From Flavobacteriales bacterium (GTDB taxonomy: Bacteria; Bacteroidota; Bacteroidia; JACJYZ01), in the NCBI GenBank assembly GCA_020435415.1, contig JAGQZQ010000019.1:1-42271 (forward strand): a DNA stretch of 42,271 nucleotides, given 5' to 3'. The notes beneath the pieces were generated by a model that worked only from the letters and a program-made list of their open reading frames with translations, had not been told where the DNA came from and made no database searches. The translations under genes were made by a program, and so were the position numbers. Shown piece by piece: positions 15,416-22,767 of the stretch (positions are counted from its first letter, which is position 1; each line of letters opens with the position of its first letter).

Positions 15416-16807
15416 ATGACACTCATTACATCAATCTCAGGTATCAGGGGGACCATCGGCGGAAAAGCCGGTGAAGGGCTAACACCTCCCGACATTGTGA
15501 AGTTCACGTCGGCATTCGCCGGCATGGTAAAACAGCAGGCCAATAAAAAACGCTGTAAGGTGGTGATCGGCAGGGATGCCCGGATCTCCGGAGAGATGGT
15601 CAGTCAGCTTGTTTCCGCAACACTTTGCGCAATGGGTATGGATGTGATCGATCTCGGGCTCAGCACCACACCAACCGTAGAAATGGCCGTACCTGAACTG
15701 AAGGCTGATGCAGGCATTATTCTTACCGCCAGTCATAACCCGATCCAGTGGAATGCACTGAAGCTTCTCAATAGTAAAGGAGAGTTCATTTCCGGCGCAG
15801 AAGGGGAGAAGTTGCTGGAGCTGGCAGCGCAAGGTACTTTCTCATTTAATGAGGTGATGGAACTCGGATCGTATTCTCAGGAAACCGATAGCATCAAAAA
15901 ACATATTGACGCCATTCTTGCCCTTCCTCTGGTAGACAAAGAAGCCATCGCCGCCAGGAACTTTAAGGTGGCAGTGGATGCGGTGAACAGCACCGGAGGG
16001 ATTGCAGTGCCAGCCCTTCTGGAAGCTTTGGGAGTGAAGCAGGTTGAAAAACTGTATTGTGAACCTACCGGGCATTTCCCTCATAACCCGGAGCCCTTGC
16101 CCGCTCATTTGACGGATATTTCTGCAACGGTGAAGGACAAAGGTTGCGACGTGGGCATCGTGGTTGATCCGGATGTAGATCGACTGGCAATGGTTTGTGA
16201 AGACGGTTCGATGTTCGGAGAAGAATACACCCTTGTGGCTGTGGCAGATTATGTGCTCAGGCATACGCCCGGAAATACGGTCTCCAATATGAGCTCTACC
16301 CGTGCTTTGCGCGATGTAACTGAAGCAAGCGGCGGTGAATATTTTAGTTCTGCAGTAGGTGAAGTGAATGTGGTGACCATGATGAAGGAAAAAAATGCGG
16401 TCATCGGCGGCGAAGGAAATGGTGGTGTCATCTATCCGGCATTGCATTATGGTCGCGACGCCCTTGCAGGGATCGCTCTTTTTCTCACCCACCTTGCAAA
16501 ATGCGGAATGACCTGCACGGAACTCCGGAAATCCTATCCTGATTACCATATCTCCAAGAATAAGATTGAATTGGATCCATCTGTCAACGTTGATGACTGG
16601 CTTGGGAATGTCGTTAAACTTTATGACGGTCAGCCCATGAACCTTATAGACGGGGTGAAGATCGAGTTCGGGAAAGAATGGGTACACCTGCGTCGTTCCA
16701 ATACCGAACCCATCGTGCGCGTGTATGCCGAAAGTGAAAGTGCAGAAAAAGCAGACGCATTGGCCCGTGAGGTGATGGATCGGGTATCATCGCCCACCCA
16801 TGGCTGA
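15416..16807 (+). CDS. glmM: Phosphoglucosamine mutase / phosphomannomutase family
   Basis: The enzyme belongs to the alpha-D-phosphohexomutase family. In Bacteroidota this form normally converts glucosamine-6-phosphate to glucosamine-1-phosphate for UDP-GlcNAc, the precursor of peptidoglycan and the substrate class of the FlaA1-type enzyme here. It is 463 residues long. The catalytic serine is Ser106 in TASHNP, the metal loop is DPDVDRL from residue 251, the sugar-specificity loop is GEGNGG, and the phosphate site is RRSNTEP. The start MTLITSISGIRGTIGG is typical. Its last 8 bases overlap the cysteine desulfurase gene, so the two are translationally coupled. Confidence 0.93.
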   Translation: MTLITSISGIRGTIGGKAGEGLTPPDIVKFTSAFAGMVKQQANKKRCKVVIGRDARISGEMVSQLVSATLCAMGMDVIDLGLSTTPTVEMAVPELKADAGIILTASHNPIQWNALKLLNSKGEFISGAEGEKLLELAAQGTFSFNEVMELGSYSQETDSIKKHIDAILALPLVDKEAIAARNFKVAVDAVNSTGGIAVPALLEALGVKQVEKLYCEPTGHFPHNPEPLPAHLTDISATVKDKGCDVGIVVDPDVDRLAMVCEDGSMFGEEYTLVAVADYVLRHTPGNTVSNMSSTRALRDVTEASGGEYFSSAVGEVNVVTMMKEKNAVIGGEGNGGVIYPALHYGRDALAGIALFLTHLAKCGMTCTELRKSYPDYHISKNKIELDPSVNVDDWLGNVVKLYDGQPMNLIDGVKIEFGKEWVHLRRSNTEPIVRVYAESESAEKADALAREVMDRVSSPTHG

Positions 16808-17942
16808 TCAGCCACGTATCTACTTAGACAATGCGGCCAGCACCCCTCTTGATCCCGAGGTGCTGGATGCCATGATGCCTTATCTCAAAGGTGGATATGG
16901 AAATCCATCATCTATCCATCATGCAGGCCGGGAAGCGCGCGCTGCTATTGAAAAGGCCAGGAAGCAGATGGCTGCTTTTCTTGGGGTTTCTCCATCAGAA
17001 ATTTATTTTACATCCGGCGGAACCGAAGCGGATAATTTTGCACTCCGGATGAGCGTAGAGGGCTTGGGTGTAAAGAAGATCATCACCTCACCGGTAGAAC
17101 ACCATGCTGTTTTGAATACAGCCCTGGATCTTGCCAGGCAAGGAAAGGTCGTGTTGGAATTGTTACCCTTAGACAAGCAAGGCCGGCCGGAGTGGGAGGG
17201 ACTGCTGGATCGGGATTATAAAGAAACAACACTTGTGAGTCTGATGCATGCCAACAATGAATTGGGAACGGTATTGCCTCTTAAGAAACTCGCTCCCGGA
17301 TTGAAGGAGAAGAATGTTCTTTTTCATTCGGACATGGTGCAGACCATAGGTCATTTTGATATCAATCTGACCGATCTTGAAGTCGGTATGGCATCCGCAT
17401 CAGCACACAAATACCATGGACCCAAAGGTGCGGGTTTTCTGTTTGTGCATTCCGATATACCTGTTACACCCATCCTTACCGGTGGGGCTCAGGAGCGTAA
17501 CCTGCGGGCAGGCACCGAAAATGTACCCGGTATCATCGGCATGGCTAAAGCTTTGGAATTAGCCTATCGGGACATGCAGGTTCATCGCAAGCACATTGAA
17601 GGATTAAAGGACCGGCTTCGCACATCGATCATGAAGCAATACCCGGAAGCCATTATTAATGGAGACGACAGCGACAAAGCGTTGTACACCATTCTGAGCG
17701 TGACTTTTCCGGAAATGGCAAACCAGGAGATGCTGCTGTTTCAACTGGATATACTGGGGCTGGATGTTTCAGGGGGAAGTGCCTGTACTTCCGGAAGCCA
17801 TAAAGGATCCCACGTACTTGAAGCGATTCAAATCAATCAGGATCATCCTACCATTCGTTTTTCTTTCAGCAAGTACAATACGGAAGAAGAAGTGGACCGG
17901 ACGATGGGGTTGTTGAAGGAGGCGGTGGGTAGTAGGCAGTAG
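16800..17942 (+). CDS. Cysteine desulfurase (NifS/IscS family)
   Basis: This PLP enzyme removes sulfur from cysteine for Fe-S clusters and thiolated tRNA. It is 380 residues long, of the class with a short active-site loop. Visible features are IYLDNAASTPLDPEVL at the start, FTSGGTEADNFAL, the PLP lysine Lys204 in SAHKYHGPKGAGF, and the persulfide cysteine Cys329 in GGSACTSGS. The ATG at 16800 overlaps the end of glmM by 8 bases. No iscU, sufE or tRNA-thiolation gene follows, so its acceptor is unknown. The stop TAG (17940-17942) lies at the beginning of a heptamer repeat that fills the gap to the next, convergent gene. Confidence 0.93.
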   Translation: MADQPRIYLDNAASTPLDPEVLDAMMPYLKGGYGNPSSIHHAGREARAAIEKARKQMAAFLGVSPSEIYFTSGGTEADNFALRMSVEGLGVKKIITSPVEHHAVLNTALDLARQGKVVLELLPLDKQGRPEWEGLLDRDYKETTLVSLMHANNELGTVLPLKKLAPGLKEKNVLFHSDMVQTIGHFDINLTDLEVGMASASAHKYHGPKGAGFLFVHSDIPVTPILTGGAQERNLRAGTENVPGIIGMAKALELAYRDMQVHRKHIEGLKDRLRTSIMKQYPEAIINGDDSDKALYTILSVTFPEMANQEMLLFQLDILGLDVSGGSACTSGSHKGSHVLEAIQINQDHPTIRFSFSKYNTEEEVDRTMGLLKEAVGSRQ

Positions 17943-17982
17943 GCAGGAGGCAGGAGGCAGGAGGCAGGAGGCAGGAGGCAGG
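17934..17982. repeat. Heptanucleotide tandem repeat (AGGCAGG) between convergent genes
   Basis: Six perfect AGGCAGG units (17941-17982) follow one variant unit, AGGCAGT (17934-17940). The repeat fills almost all of the 42-base space between the stop codon of the cysteine desulfurase and that of the ion channel. Copy-number change would not alter either protein. Confidence 0.95.
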
Positions 17983-17984
17983 AG

Positions 17985-18800
17985 CTACAGCGCACTGCCG
18001 CAGAACTTGCAATACAATGCATCTGGTTCATGGCCTTCCCGGGCACATTGCGGGCAGCTTTGTGTGGATATTTTCTCCGGCGTTTTTGACTTAGTATGTA
18101 CCATCTCTGCAGACACGATTCCTGTGGGTACGGCGATGATGGCATAGCCGAGGATCATGATGAGTGAAGCTACGGTCTGGCCCAATGCGGTTTGAGGTGC
18201 GACATCTCCGTAGCCAACAGTGGTGAGGGTTACAATGGCCCAGTAGACGCTTTTGGGGATGCTGGTGAAGCCATTTTGTGGTCCTTCGATCAGGTACATC
18301 AAAGTTCCAAGAATGATGGTAATGCACGAAACGGTTGTCAGAAAGAGGATAATCTTATAACGTGATGCCTTCAGGGCATCTGTCAGACTGCGTGCCTCCC
18401 CTAAAAATTGTGCAAGCTTCAGAATTCTGAATACCCTGATCAGCCGTATCGTTCTTACCACTAAAAGGGCCTGGCTTCCGGCTACAAGAATAGCGAGATA
18501 GGTGGGGAGGATGGAAAGCAAATCCACCATCCCGAAAAAGCTAAAGGCATATTTCCAGGGTTTTCCCGTGCAAACCAGCCGTGCAATGTATTCCAGCGTA
18601 AACAGAATAGTAAATACCCACTCCAACGCTCTCATTAAATCCCGATGGTGCGATGCAATGGTGGGAACACTTTCCAGCATGACCACACCTACACTGAGAA
18701 CAATGGCAACAAGCAATACGATATCAAACAGTTTGCCTCCGAAGGTGTCCGCTTCGAAGATCACCACCTGCATTTTTCTTTGCCACGGTTTCAGCGTCAT
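17985..18800 (-). CDS. Voltage-gated-type potassium channel with C-terminal zinc ribbon
   Basis: This 271-residue inner-membrane protein has six transmembrane segments. S4 carries regularly spaced arginines (RTIRLIRVFRILKL, residues 116-129), so it should sense voltage. The pore loop carries the potassium filter TVGYGD (194-199). After S6 (about 210-235) a short tail contains a four-cysteine zinc ribbon with CPQC (Cys249, Cys252) and CKFCG (Cys264, Cys267). The ribbon would be cytoplasmic and might act as a regulatory or assembly module, which is inference. It is 15 bases downstream of the outer-membrane protein gene on the same strand. Confidence 0.92.
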   Translation of the reverse strand: MTLKPWQRKMQVVIFEADTFGGKLFDIVLLVAIVLSVGVVMLESVPTIASHHRDLMRALEWVFTILFTLEYIARLVCTGKPWKYAFSFFGMVDLLSILPTYLAILVAGSQALLVVRTIRLIRVFRILKLAQFLGEARSLTDALKASRYKIILFLTTVSCITIILGTLMYLIEGPQNGFTSIPKSVYWAIVTLTTVGYGDVAPQTALGQTVASLIMILGYAIIAVPTGIVSAEMVHTKSKTPEKISTQSCPQCAREGHEPDALYCKFCGSAL

Positions 18801-18815
18801 GTTCAGTAATAGGCG

Positions 18816-19433
18816 TTAATTCGCGTGACCACTTCGGTTTGATGTCAGGCAATAATTAATACTCAGGGTGATCAGCATATGCTGTGAGAATGCCTTTCTG
18901 TTCCGTTCAATAATAAACACATGGTTGGAAACGTAAGCTTCCAGTTCACTGTTAAAATGCCACATATATTGGCCGGATAAGGCAGCATAAAGCTGATTGG
19001 TTAACTCAACCTCAGCACCAAGGCCACCTTGAGAAGTTGAACTGAACCTTTGTCGCGATATACCGCCTTTATCGGCGTGTCGCATTGTTGAGTAAGCCAA
19101 TCCGTACCCCGCGAGGATAAACGGTTGTATGTTATTCCACGGCTGAATGGGGTAAAACATAAGCACACCACCGGTGTGGATGTCGGTTCTTTTGGCAATG
19201 TCAGCAATATCGGTGATGATCATGTCCCCGAATAATTTGGTATTCCAACGGTTACTTCGCTTAAGCCCGATGTGAACACCGAATCCTCTTCCTGTATAGC
19301 CTTGTGTAACGCCCACCGTGGTGCGCATGCCAAGGTAAAGCTGAGATGATGTTTGCATAAGACTGTCTTGTGCGAGTACAGTCTGGCATAGCATCATTGC
19401 CATAATGAGCGCCGGGATTATATATCGCTTCAT
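18816..19433 (-). CDS. Small outer-membrane beta-barrel-like protein of unknown function
   Basis: The protein has 205 residues. A signal peptide is clear (MKRYIIPALIMAMMLCQTVLAQ). The rest alternates polar and aromatic or hydrophobic residues in strand-like blocks (GFGVHIGLKRSNRW, PFILAGYGLAYST, GGLGAEVELTNQLYAALSGQY), ending with HMLITLSINY. This pattern fits an eight-stranded OmpA/OmpX-like barrel. I do not recognise a closer family. Its ATG overlaps the stop of the upstream aminotransferase gene by 4 bases (ATGA), so they are translated from one mRNA. Confidence 0.72.
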   Translation of the reverse strand: MKRYIIPALIMAMMLCQTVLAQDSLMQTSSQLYLGMRTTVGVTQGYTGRGFGVHIGLKRSNRWNTKLFGDMIITDIADIAKRTDIHTGGVLMFYPIQPWNNIQPFILAGYGLAYSTMRHADKGGISRQRFSSTSQGGLGAEVELTNQLYAALSGQYMWHFNSELEAYVSNHVFIIERNRKAFSQHMLITLSINYCLTSNRSGHAN

Positions 19434-20599
19434 TCTGCCTCGTTCAAAGATTTGTCAATGATGGCGCACGCCTGATCTATCTGTTCAAGGGTAATGGTCA
19501 ATGGTGGCGCAATCCGGAGAGCGGTATCGCAAAACAGGAACCAATCGGTGAGTAATCCGTTCTTTAATGCCTGATCACAAGCTTTCTCGCGAAGAGCGGT
19601 ATTTCCTAGCTCCACCGCCAGCATCAATCCACTTCCACGTATTTCCTTTATTAGGGGATGACTGAGGTTTTCACGAAATCGTTTTTCTTTCTCAGCCACC
19701 GTATCCATCCATCCTTCGGAAATCAGTGCTTGCATATGTGCCAGTCCGGCAGCACACGACAATGGATGTCCGCCAAAGGTGGTGATATGGCCCAATGCCG
19801 GATCGTGACTCAATACGTTCATGACCTGCCCGGACGCAATGAAAGCTCCAAGGGGCATGCCACCACCCAAAGCTTTGGCCAGAACAAGGATGTCGGGTAT
19901 CACATCATACGATTGATGGGCATACAAATGCCCGGTACGACCGAAGGCGGTTTGTGACTCATCGATAATCAGCAGGGCGCCAAACGCTGTGCATCTTTCG
20001 CGCAGCCTTTTCAGAAAAGAAGGGGTTGCGTTCCTGACTCCGGCTTCACCCTGGATGACCTCGACAATAACAGCTGCCGTATTATGATTAATAAGTTCAG
20101 CTGAGACCTCTTCATTGAATACCCCATGAAAGACACCCGGCAGCAGGGGGCCGAACCCGGATTTCAAAGCATCGTTTCCCGTAACACTCAGGGCACCGTG
20201 TGTACTTCCGTGATATGCCTTTTCGAATGCCAGTATTTCAGTACGTCGTGTATATTTCTTGGCAAGTTTTAAGGCACCTTCTACGGCTTCACTACCAGAA
20301 TTGGTAAAGTAAACATTGTTGAGAGAGGAGGCCAGATGTTCGGTTAGTAATTTGGCAAAGGCCAATTGTTTTTCCTGAACAAACTCACCATATACCATGG
20401 CGTGCAGGTAGTGATCCAGGTGATCTTTTAATGCCTGAATGATGCTTGGGTGACGGTGTCCGAGATTATTTACAGCGATACCGCTGATCAGATCAATATA
20501 CTGTTTGTTGTTGCGATCCCTGAGATAAATGCCTTCAGCATCAAGGATGTCAAGCCCGATAGGTTTCGGACTGGTAGGGGCTAGCGGTGATGTTGCCAT
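19430..20599 (-). CDS. Class III PLP-dependent aminotransferase (acetylornithine/ornithine type)
   Basis: The enzyme transfers an omega-amino group to 2-oxoglutarate; the Bacteroidota members are usually annotated only as the aspartate aminotransferase family. It shows GIAVNNLGHRHP near residue 45, FTNSGSEAVEGALKLA, IIDESQTAFGRTG, and the PLP lysine (Lys242) in LAKALGGGMPLGAF. The frame is open from ATG 20617, but I prefer the ATG at 20599, giving 389 residues. A -7 box, TAACTTTG, lies just 5 bases upstream of it and between the two candidate starts. No arg genes are nearby, so the substrate is uncertain. Confidence 0.88.
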   Translation of the reverse strand: MATSPLAPTSPKPIGLDILDAEGIYLRDRNNKQYIDLISGIAVNNLGHRHPSIIQALKDHLDHYLHAMVYGEFVQEKQLAFAKLLTEHLASSLNNVYFTNSGSEAVEGALKLAKKYTRRTEILAFEKAYHGSTHGALSVTGNDALKSGFGPLLPGVFHGVFNEEVSAELINHNTAAVIVEVIQGEAGVRNATPSFLKRLRERCTAFGALLIIDESQTAFGRTGHLYAHQSYDVIPDILVLAKALGGGMPLGAFIASGQVMNVLSHDPALGHITTFGGHPLSCAAGLAHMQALISEGWMDTVAEKEKRFRENLSHPLIKEIRGSGLMLAVELGNTALREKACDQALKNGLLTDWFLFCDTALRIAPPLTITLEQIDQACAIIDKSLNEAE

Positions 20600-20604
20600 T
20601 TGCC

Positions 20605-20612
20605 CAAAGTTA
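20605..20612 (-). promoter_or_regulatory. -7 promoter box of the aminotransferase operon, leaderless spacing
   Basis: Read on the minus strand, TAACTTTG ends 5 bases before the ATG at 20599. It matches TAnnTTTG and suggests an mRNA that starts at or next to the start codon. No good -33 box is seen. Confidence 0.5.
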
Positions 20613-20646
20613 ACCATTTGGGCGAAAGGGAAACCGGTTGATTATG

Positions 20647-21984
20647 CTACAGAAGTTCGTTGGCCAGATTGGCAAGTTCTGAACGTTCGCCTTTTTCCAG
20701 GGTGATATGGGCGAACAGCTTATTGCCTTTCAGGCGGTCGATCAGATAAGACAGACCGTTACTCTGCTCATCAAGGTATGGTGTATCAATTTGAAACACA
20801 TCACCGGTGAAAATGATCTTGGTGTTTTCTCCGGCCCGTGTGATGATTGTTTTAACCTCATGAGGAGTCAGGTTCTGTGACTCGTCTACAATGAAAATTG
20901 AATCACTGATGCTTCGTCCGCGGATGTATGCCAGGGGTGCGATGACGATCTTTTCTTCCTTTTGCATCTGATCGATCATCTTGCTGCGTTTCTCATTCTC
21001 CCCGAACTGATTCTTGATAAACTTCAGGTTATCCCAGAGTGGCTCCATGTACGGATTGATCTTGTCATTGACATCACCGGGAAGATAACCCAGGTCCTTG
21101 TTGCTTAGGGGGACAATGGGACGCGCCAGGATGATCTGATTGTACAAACTCTTTTGTTCCAGACACCCAGCCAACGCAAGCAGCGTTTTACCCGTGCCGG
21201 CTACCCCCTGAATGGTCACCACCTTGATATCCGGATTCATGATGGCATGCATGGCGAATGTTTGCTCGGCATTTCTGGGTTTAATGCCATAGGTATATTG
21301 CTTCTCAACCTTTTTAATGCTGTTGTCGAAAGGATTGAAGTAAGCGAGCGAAGAAGTCTTTCCGTTCTTCAGGATAAAGAAGTGATTATTGATCTTAAAA
21401 TCCCCGAGTATATCGGTATCGGCAAGCTCACCATCTTTATAAAGTTTCATGATGGTATCCGTGGGAATATCTTCAATGCATACCCTTCCGGTGTAGAGAT
21501 TCTTGATATCCTGAATCTTGCCGGTCTCATAATCTTCCGCGATCAGGTTGAGGGCTTTTGCCTTCAGTCGCAGATTAATGTCTTTGGTCACAAGGACAAC
21601 ACGGGTGGTTTTTTCTTCTTCTGCCAGGGTAAGTGCCGCGTTCAGTATTTTGTGGTCTGGTTTTTTCTGATCGAAAACCCGGTTAGCATCCACGGAAGGG
21701 CCGGATTCGTTCATGACGATCTTTACGCGTCCCTTTTCTTTGCCATCAATGGGTATCCATTCCTGCAGGGAATAGTTGCCGGAAATCCGGTCGATGATGC
21801 GGATAAATTCACGGGCTTCATAGTTCTTGGGGCTATTGCCTTTCTTAAAATTATCCAACTCTTCCAATACCGTGATGGGGATCGCTATATCGTGTTCATC
21901 AAAATGAAAGATGGCATTGTGATCGTGAAGAATGACAGAGGTATCGAGAACATAAATCTTTTTAGTCTTTTTACGGGCAGTCAT
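20647..21984 (-). CDS. PIN-PhoH protein (PhoH2-type RNase/RNA helicase)
   Basis: This 445-residue cytoplasmic protein joins an N-terminal PIN nuclease domain (KIYVLDTSVILHDHNAI, residues 9-25, with the first catalytic Asp) to a PhoH ATPase. The ATPase has Walker A GVAGTGKT at 260-267 and Walker B IFIVDESQN at 363-371. The family unwinds and cleaves RNA in an ATP-dependent way. The frame stays open to 22260, but the extension has no family similarity that I recognise. The ATG at 21984 gives the standard start, and a -7 box lies at 22006-22013. It is monocistronic, with only 29 bases between its stop and the open frame of the upstream-facing neighbour at 20617. Confidence 0.92.
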   Translation of the reverse strand: MTARKKTKKIYVLDTSVILHDHNAIFHFDEHDIAIPITVLEELDNFKKGNSPKNYEAREFIRIIDRISGNYSLQEWIPIDGKEKGRVKIVMNESGPSVDANRVFDQKKPDHKILNAALTLAEEEKTTRVVLVTKDINLRLKAKALNLIAEDYETGKIQDIKNLYTGRVCIEDIPTDTIMKLYKDGELADTDILGDFKINNHFFILKNGKTSSLAYFNPFDNSIKKVEKQYTYGIKPRNAEQTFAMHAIMNPDIKVVTIQGVAGTGKTLLALAGCLEQKSLYNQIILARPIVPLSNKDLGYLPGDVNDKINPYMEPLWDNLKFIKNQFGENEKRSKMIDQMQKEEKIVIAPLAYIRGRSISDSIFIVDESQNLTPHEVKTIITRAGENTKIIFTGDVFQIDTPYLDEQSNGLSYLIDRLKGNKLFAHITLEKGERSELANLANELL

Positions 21985-22005
21985 AGAGGTGGTATCAGGT
22001 TTTTT

Positions 22006-22013
22006 CAAATTTA
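22006..22013 (-). promoter_or_regulatory. -7 promoter box of the phoH gene
   Basis: On the minus strand TAAATTTG matches TAnnTTTG. A start near 22000 leaves a leader of about 16 bases before the ATG at 21984, which supports that start over the longer frame. Confidence 0.45.
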
Positions 22014-22250
22014 ACAGGTAATACGACTTAGAAGCTCCTTGGATACATAAAGAAATCAACGGCCTTGTCTTGATAAATTTCATCCCGAACGGATGTGTCT
22101 TGTTAATAACTCTGGTAGCAGCCTGTTCACAAACCCGGCTCAGGCCTTGGTAATTGATGAATGGTGTAAGTACATACACGTGTCCTGAGGATATTAACAA
22201 TTGTTTATATCTTATGTTGAAACCATGTGTGTAAAACCGGATCGGATTTC

Positions 22251-22281
22251 TTGCGATCATCTTGTTGCACTTCTATATTTG
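22251..22281 (+). promoter_or_regulatory. Promoter of an RNA or long leader upstream of the histidine kinase
   Basis: TTG (22251-22253), 20 bases and TATATTTG (22274-22281) form the same arrangement as the promoter at 29171-29201. A transcript would start near 22288, about 480 bases before the kinase start. Confidence 0.5.
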
Positions 22282-22287
22282 AAATAG

Positions 22288-22764
22288 CAAGTAACCGGTA
22301 TTCATCACCGAAGGTTTATTCCAAAGGTGGTTCTCCGGATCGGAAGTTGTTCTGTCATTGCTGAAAGGGCATGACTCCCGGGTCTGTCTGAAATCCCACT
22401 TTGTTGGGGCAAAAAGGATGAGAGGGCACCGGCGGTTGACGAAAGGATACTGTTGGTATTTCGTAACCTGTGGTTCGTTCTTTTTCCATGCATTTCTCTG
22501 AAAGGTATGTGAGAAGAATAACTAAAATGTCTGACCCTTGAGTAAAGGTTAACTTAAGTTGCCGGATCAAAAGGGTAAACTTTCCGAAGCCTCACGGCGA
22601 TGGAAGTTCATGTTGAAGGCAGTCCTCGGAATGCCTTTGATTGGAAGACGGGAGGGAGCGATGCCGCGGTAACGCTGGTATAGCTTCGGATATTGGTACC
22701 TGGCATTTCGGTTTACACTGAAATGTAAAACGGGAGCCTTTTCGCAAGAATCGGTTCCCGTTTT
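22288..22764 (+). ncRNA. Candidate long noncoding RNA or structured leader
   Basis: Together with the phoH upstream region, the stretch 21985-22767 (783 bases) contains no gene that I can support. On the plus strand a promoter precedes it, and its 3' part is rich in potential helices. These include AAGGCA/TGCCTT (22616-22637), CATTTCGGT-TTAC-ACTGAAATG (22704-22725), and a 12-base-pair stem, AAAACGGGAGCC with GGTTCCCGTTTT (22727-22764), capped by a GCAA loop. It does not match what I remember of RNase P RNA, tmRNA, SRP RNA or 6S RNA. The last hairpin ends 3 bases before the TTG start of the kinase gene, so it may terminate a separate RNA or control the kinase. Confidence 0.35.
22727..22764. 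terminator. Strong hairpin just before the histidine kinase start
   Basis: Twelve base pairs (one G-T) join 22727-22738 to 22753-22764. A short inner helix is capped by the GNRA loop GCAA. Four T close the plus-strand side, so termination would be weak to moderate; the hairpin may also mask the ribosome entry site of the next gene. Confidence 0.5.
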
Positions 22765-22767
22765 CAT

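Noticed and set aside
15842-16687. 281-codon open frame antisense to glmM
   Set aside because: The Cys/His-rich translation mirrors glmM codons and shows no family motif; glmM is certain.
17934-17982. CRISPR-like array
   Set aside because: The units are 7 bases long and directly contiguous with no spacers; this is a simple tandem repeat.
21154-22014. 286-codon open frame on the plus strand
   Set aside because: It lies antisense to the PIN-PhoH gene, which has clear PIN and Walker motifs; the antisense translation has no recognisable domain and a composition typical of a shadow frame.
21985-22260. 92-residue N-terminal extension of the PhoH protein
   Set aside because: The extension resembles no part of the family, and a -7 promoter box lies inside it; the ATG at 21984 gives the standard start.
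22659-22671. GATGCCGCGGTAA, similar to the conserved 16S rRNA 530-region sequence
   Set aside because: The flanking bases do not match 16S rRNA, so this is a chance match and not an rRNA fragment.
22288-22764. RNase P RNA, tmRNA, SRP RNA or a known riboswitch
   Set aside because: The hallmark sequences of these RNAs (such as GAGGAAAGTCC of RNase P or the tRNA-like ends of tmRNA) are absent.
22305-22767. Three minus-strand frames of 62-71 codons
   Set aside because: They overlap one another in different frames, have no motif or plausible start signal, and fall in a region rich in RNA-like hairpins.
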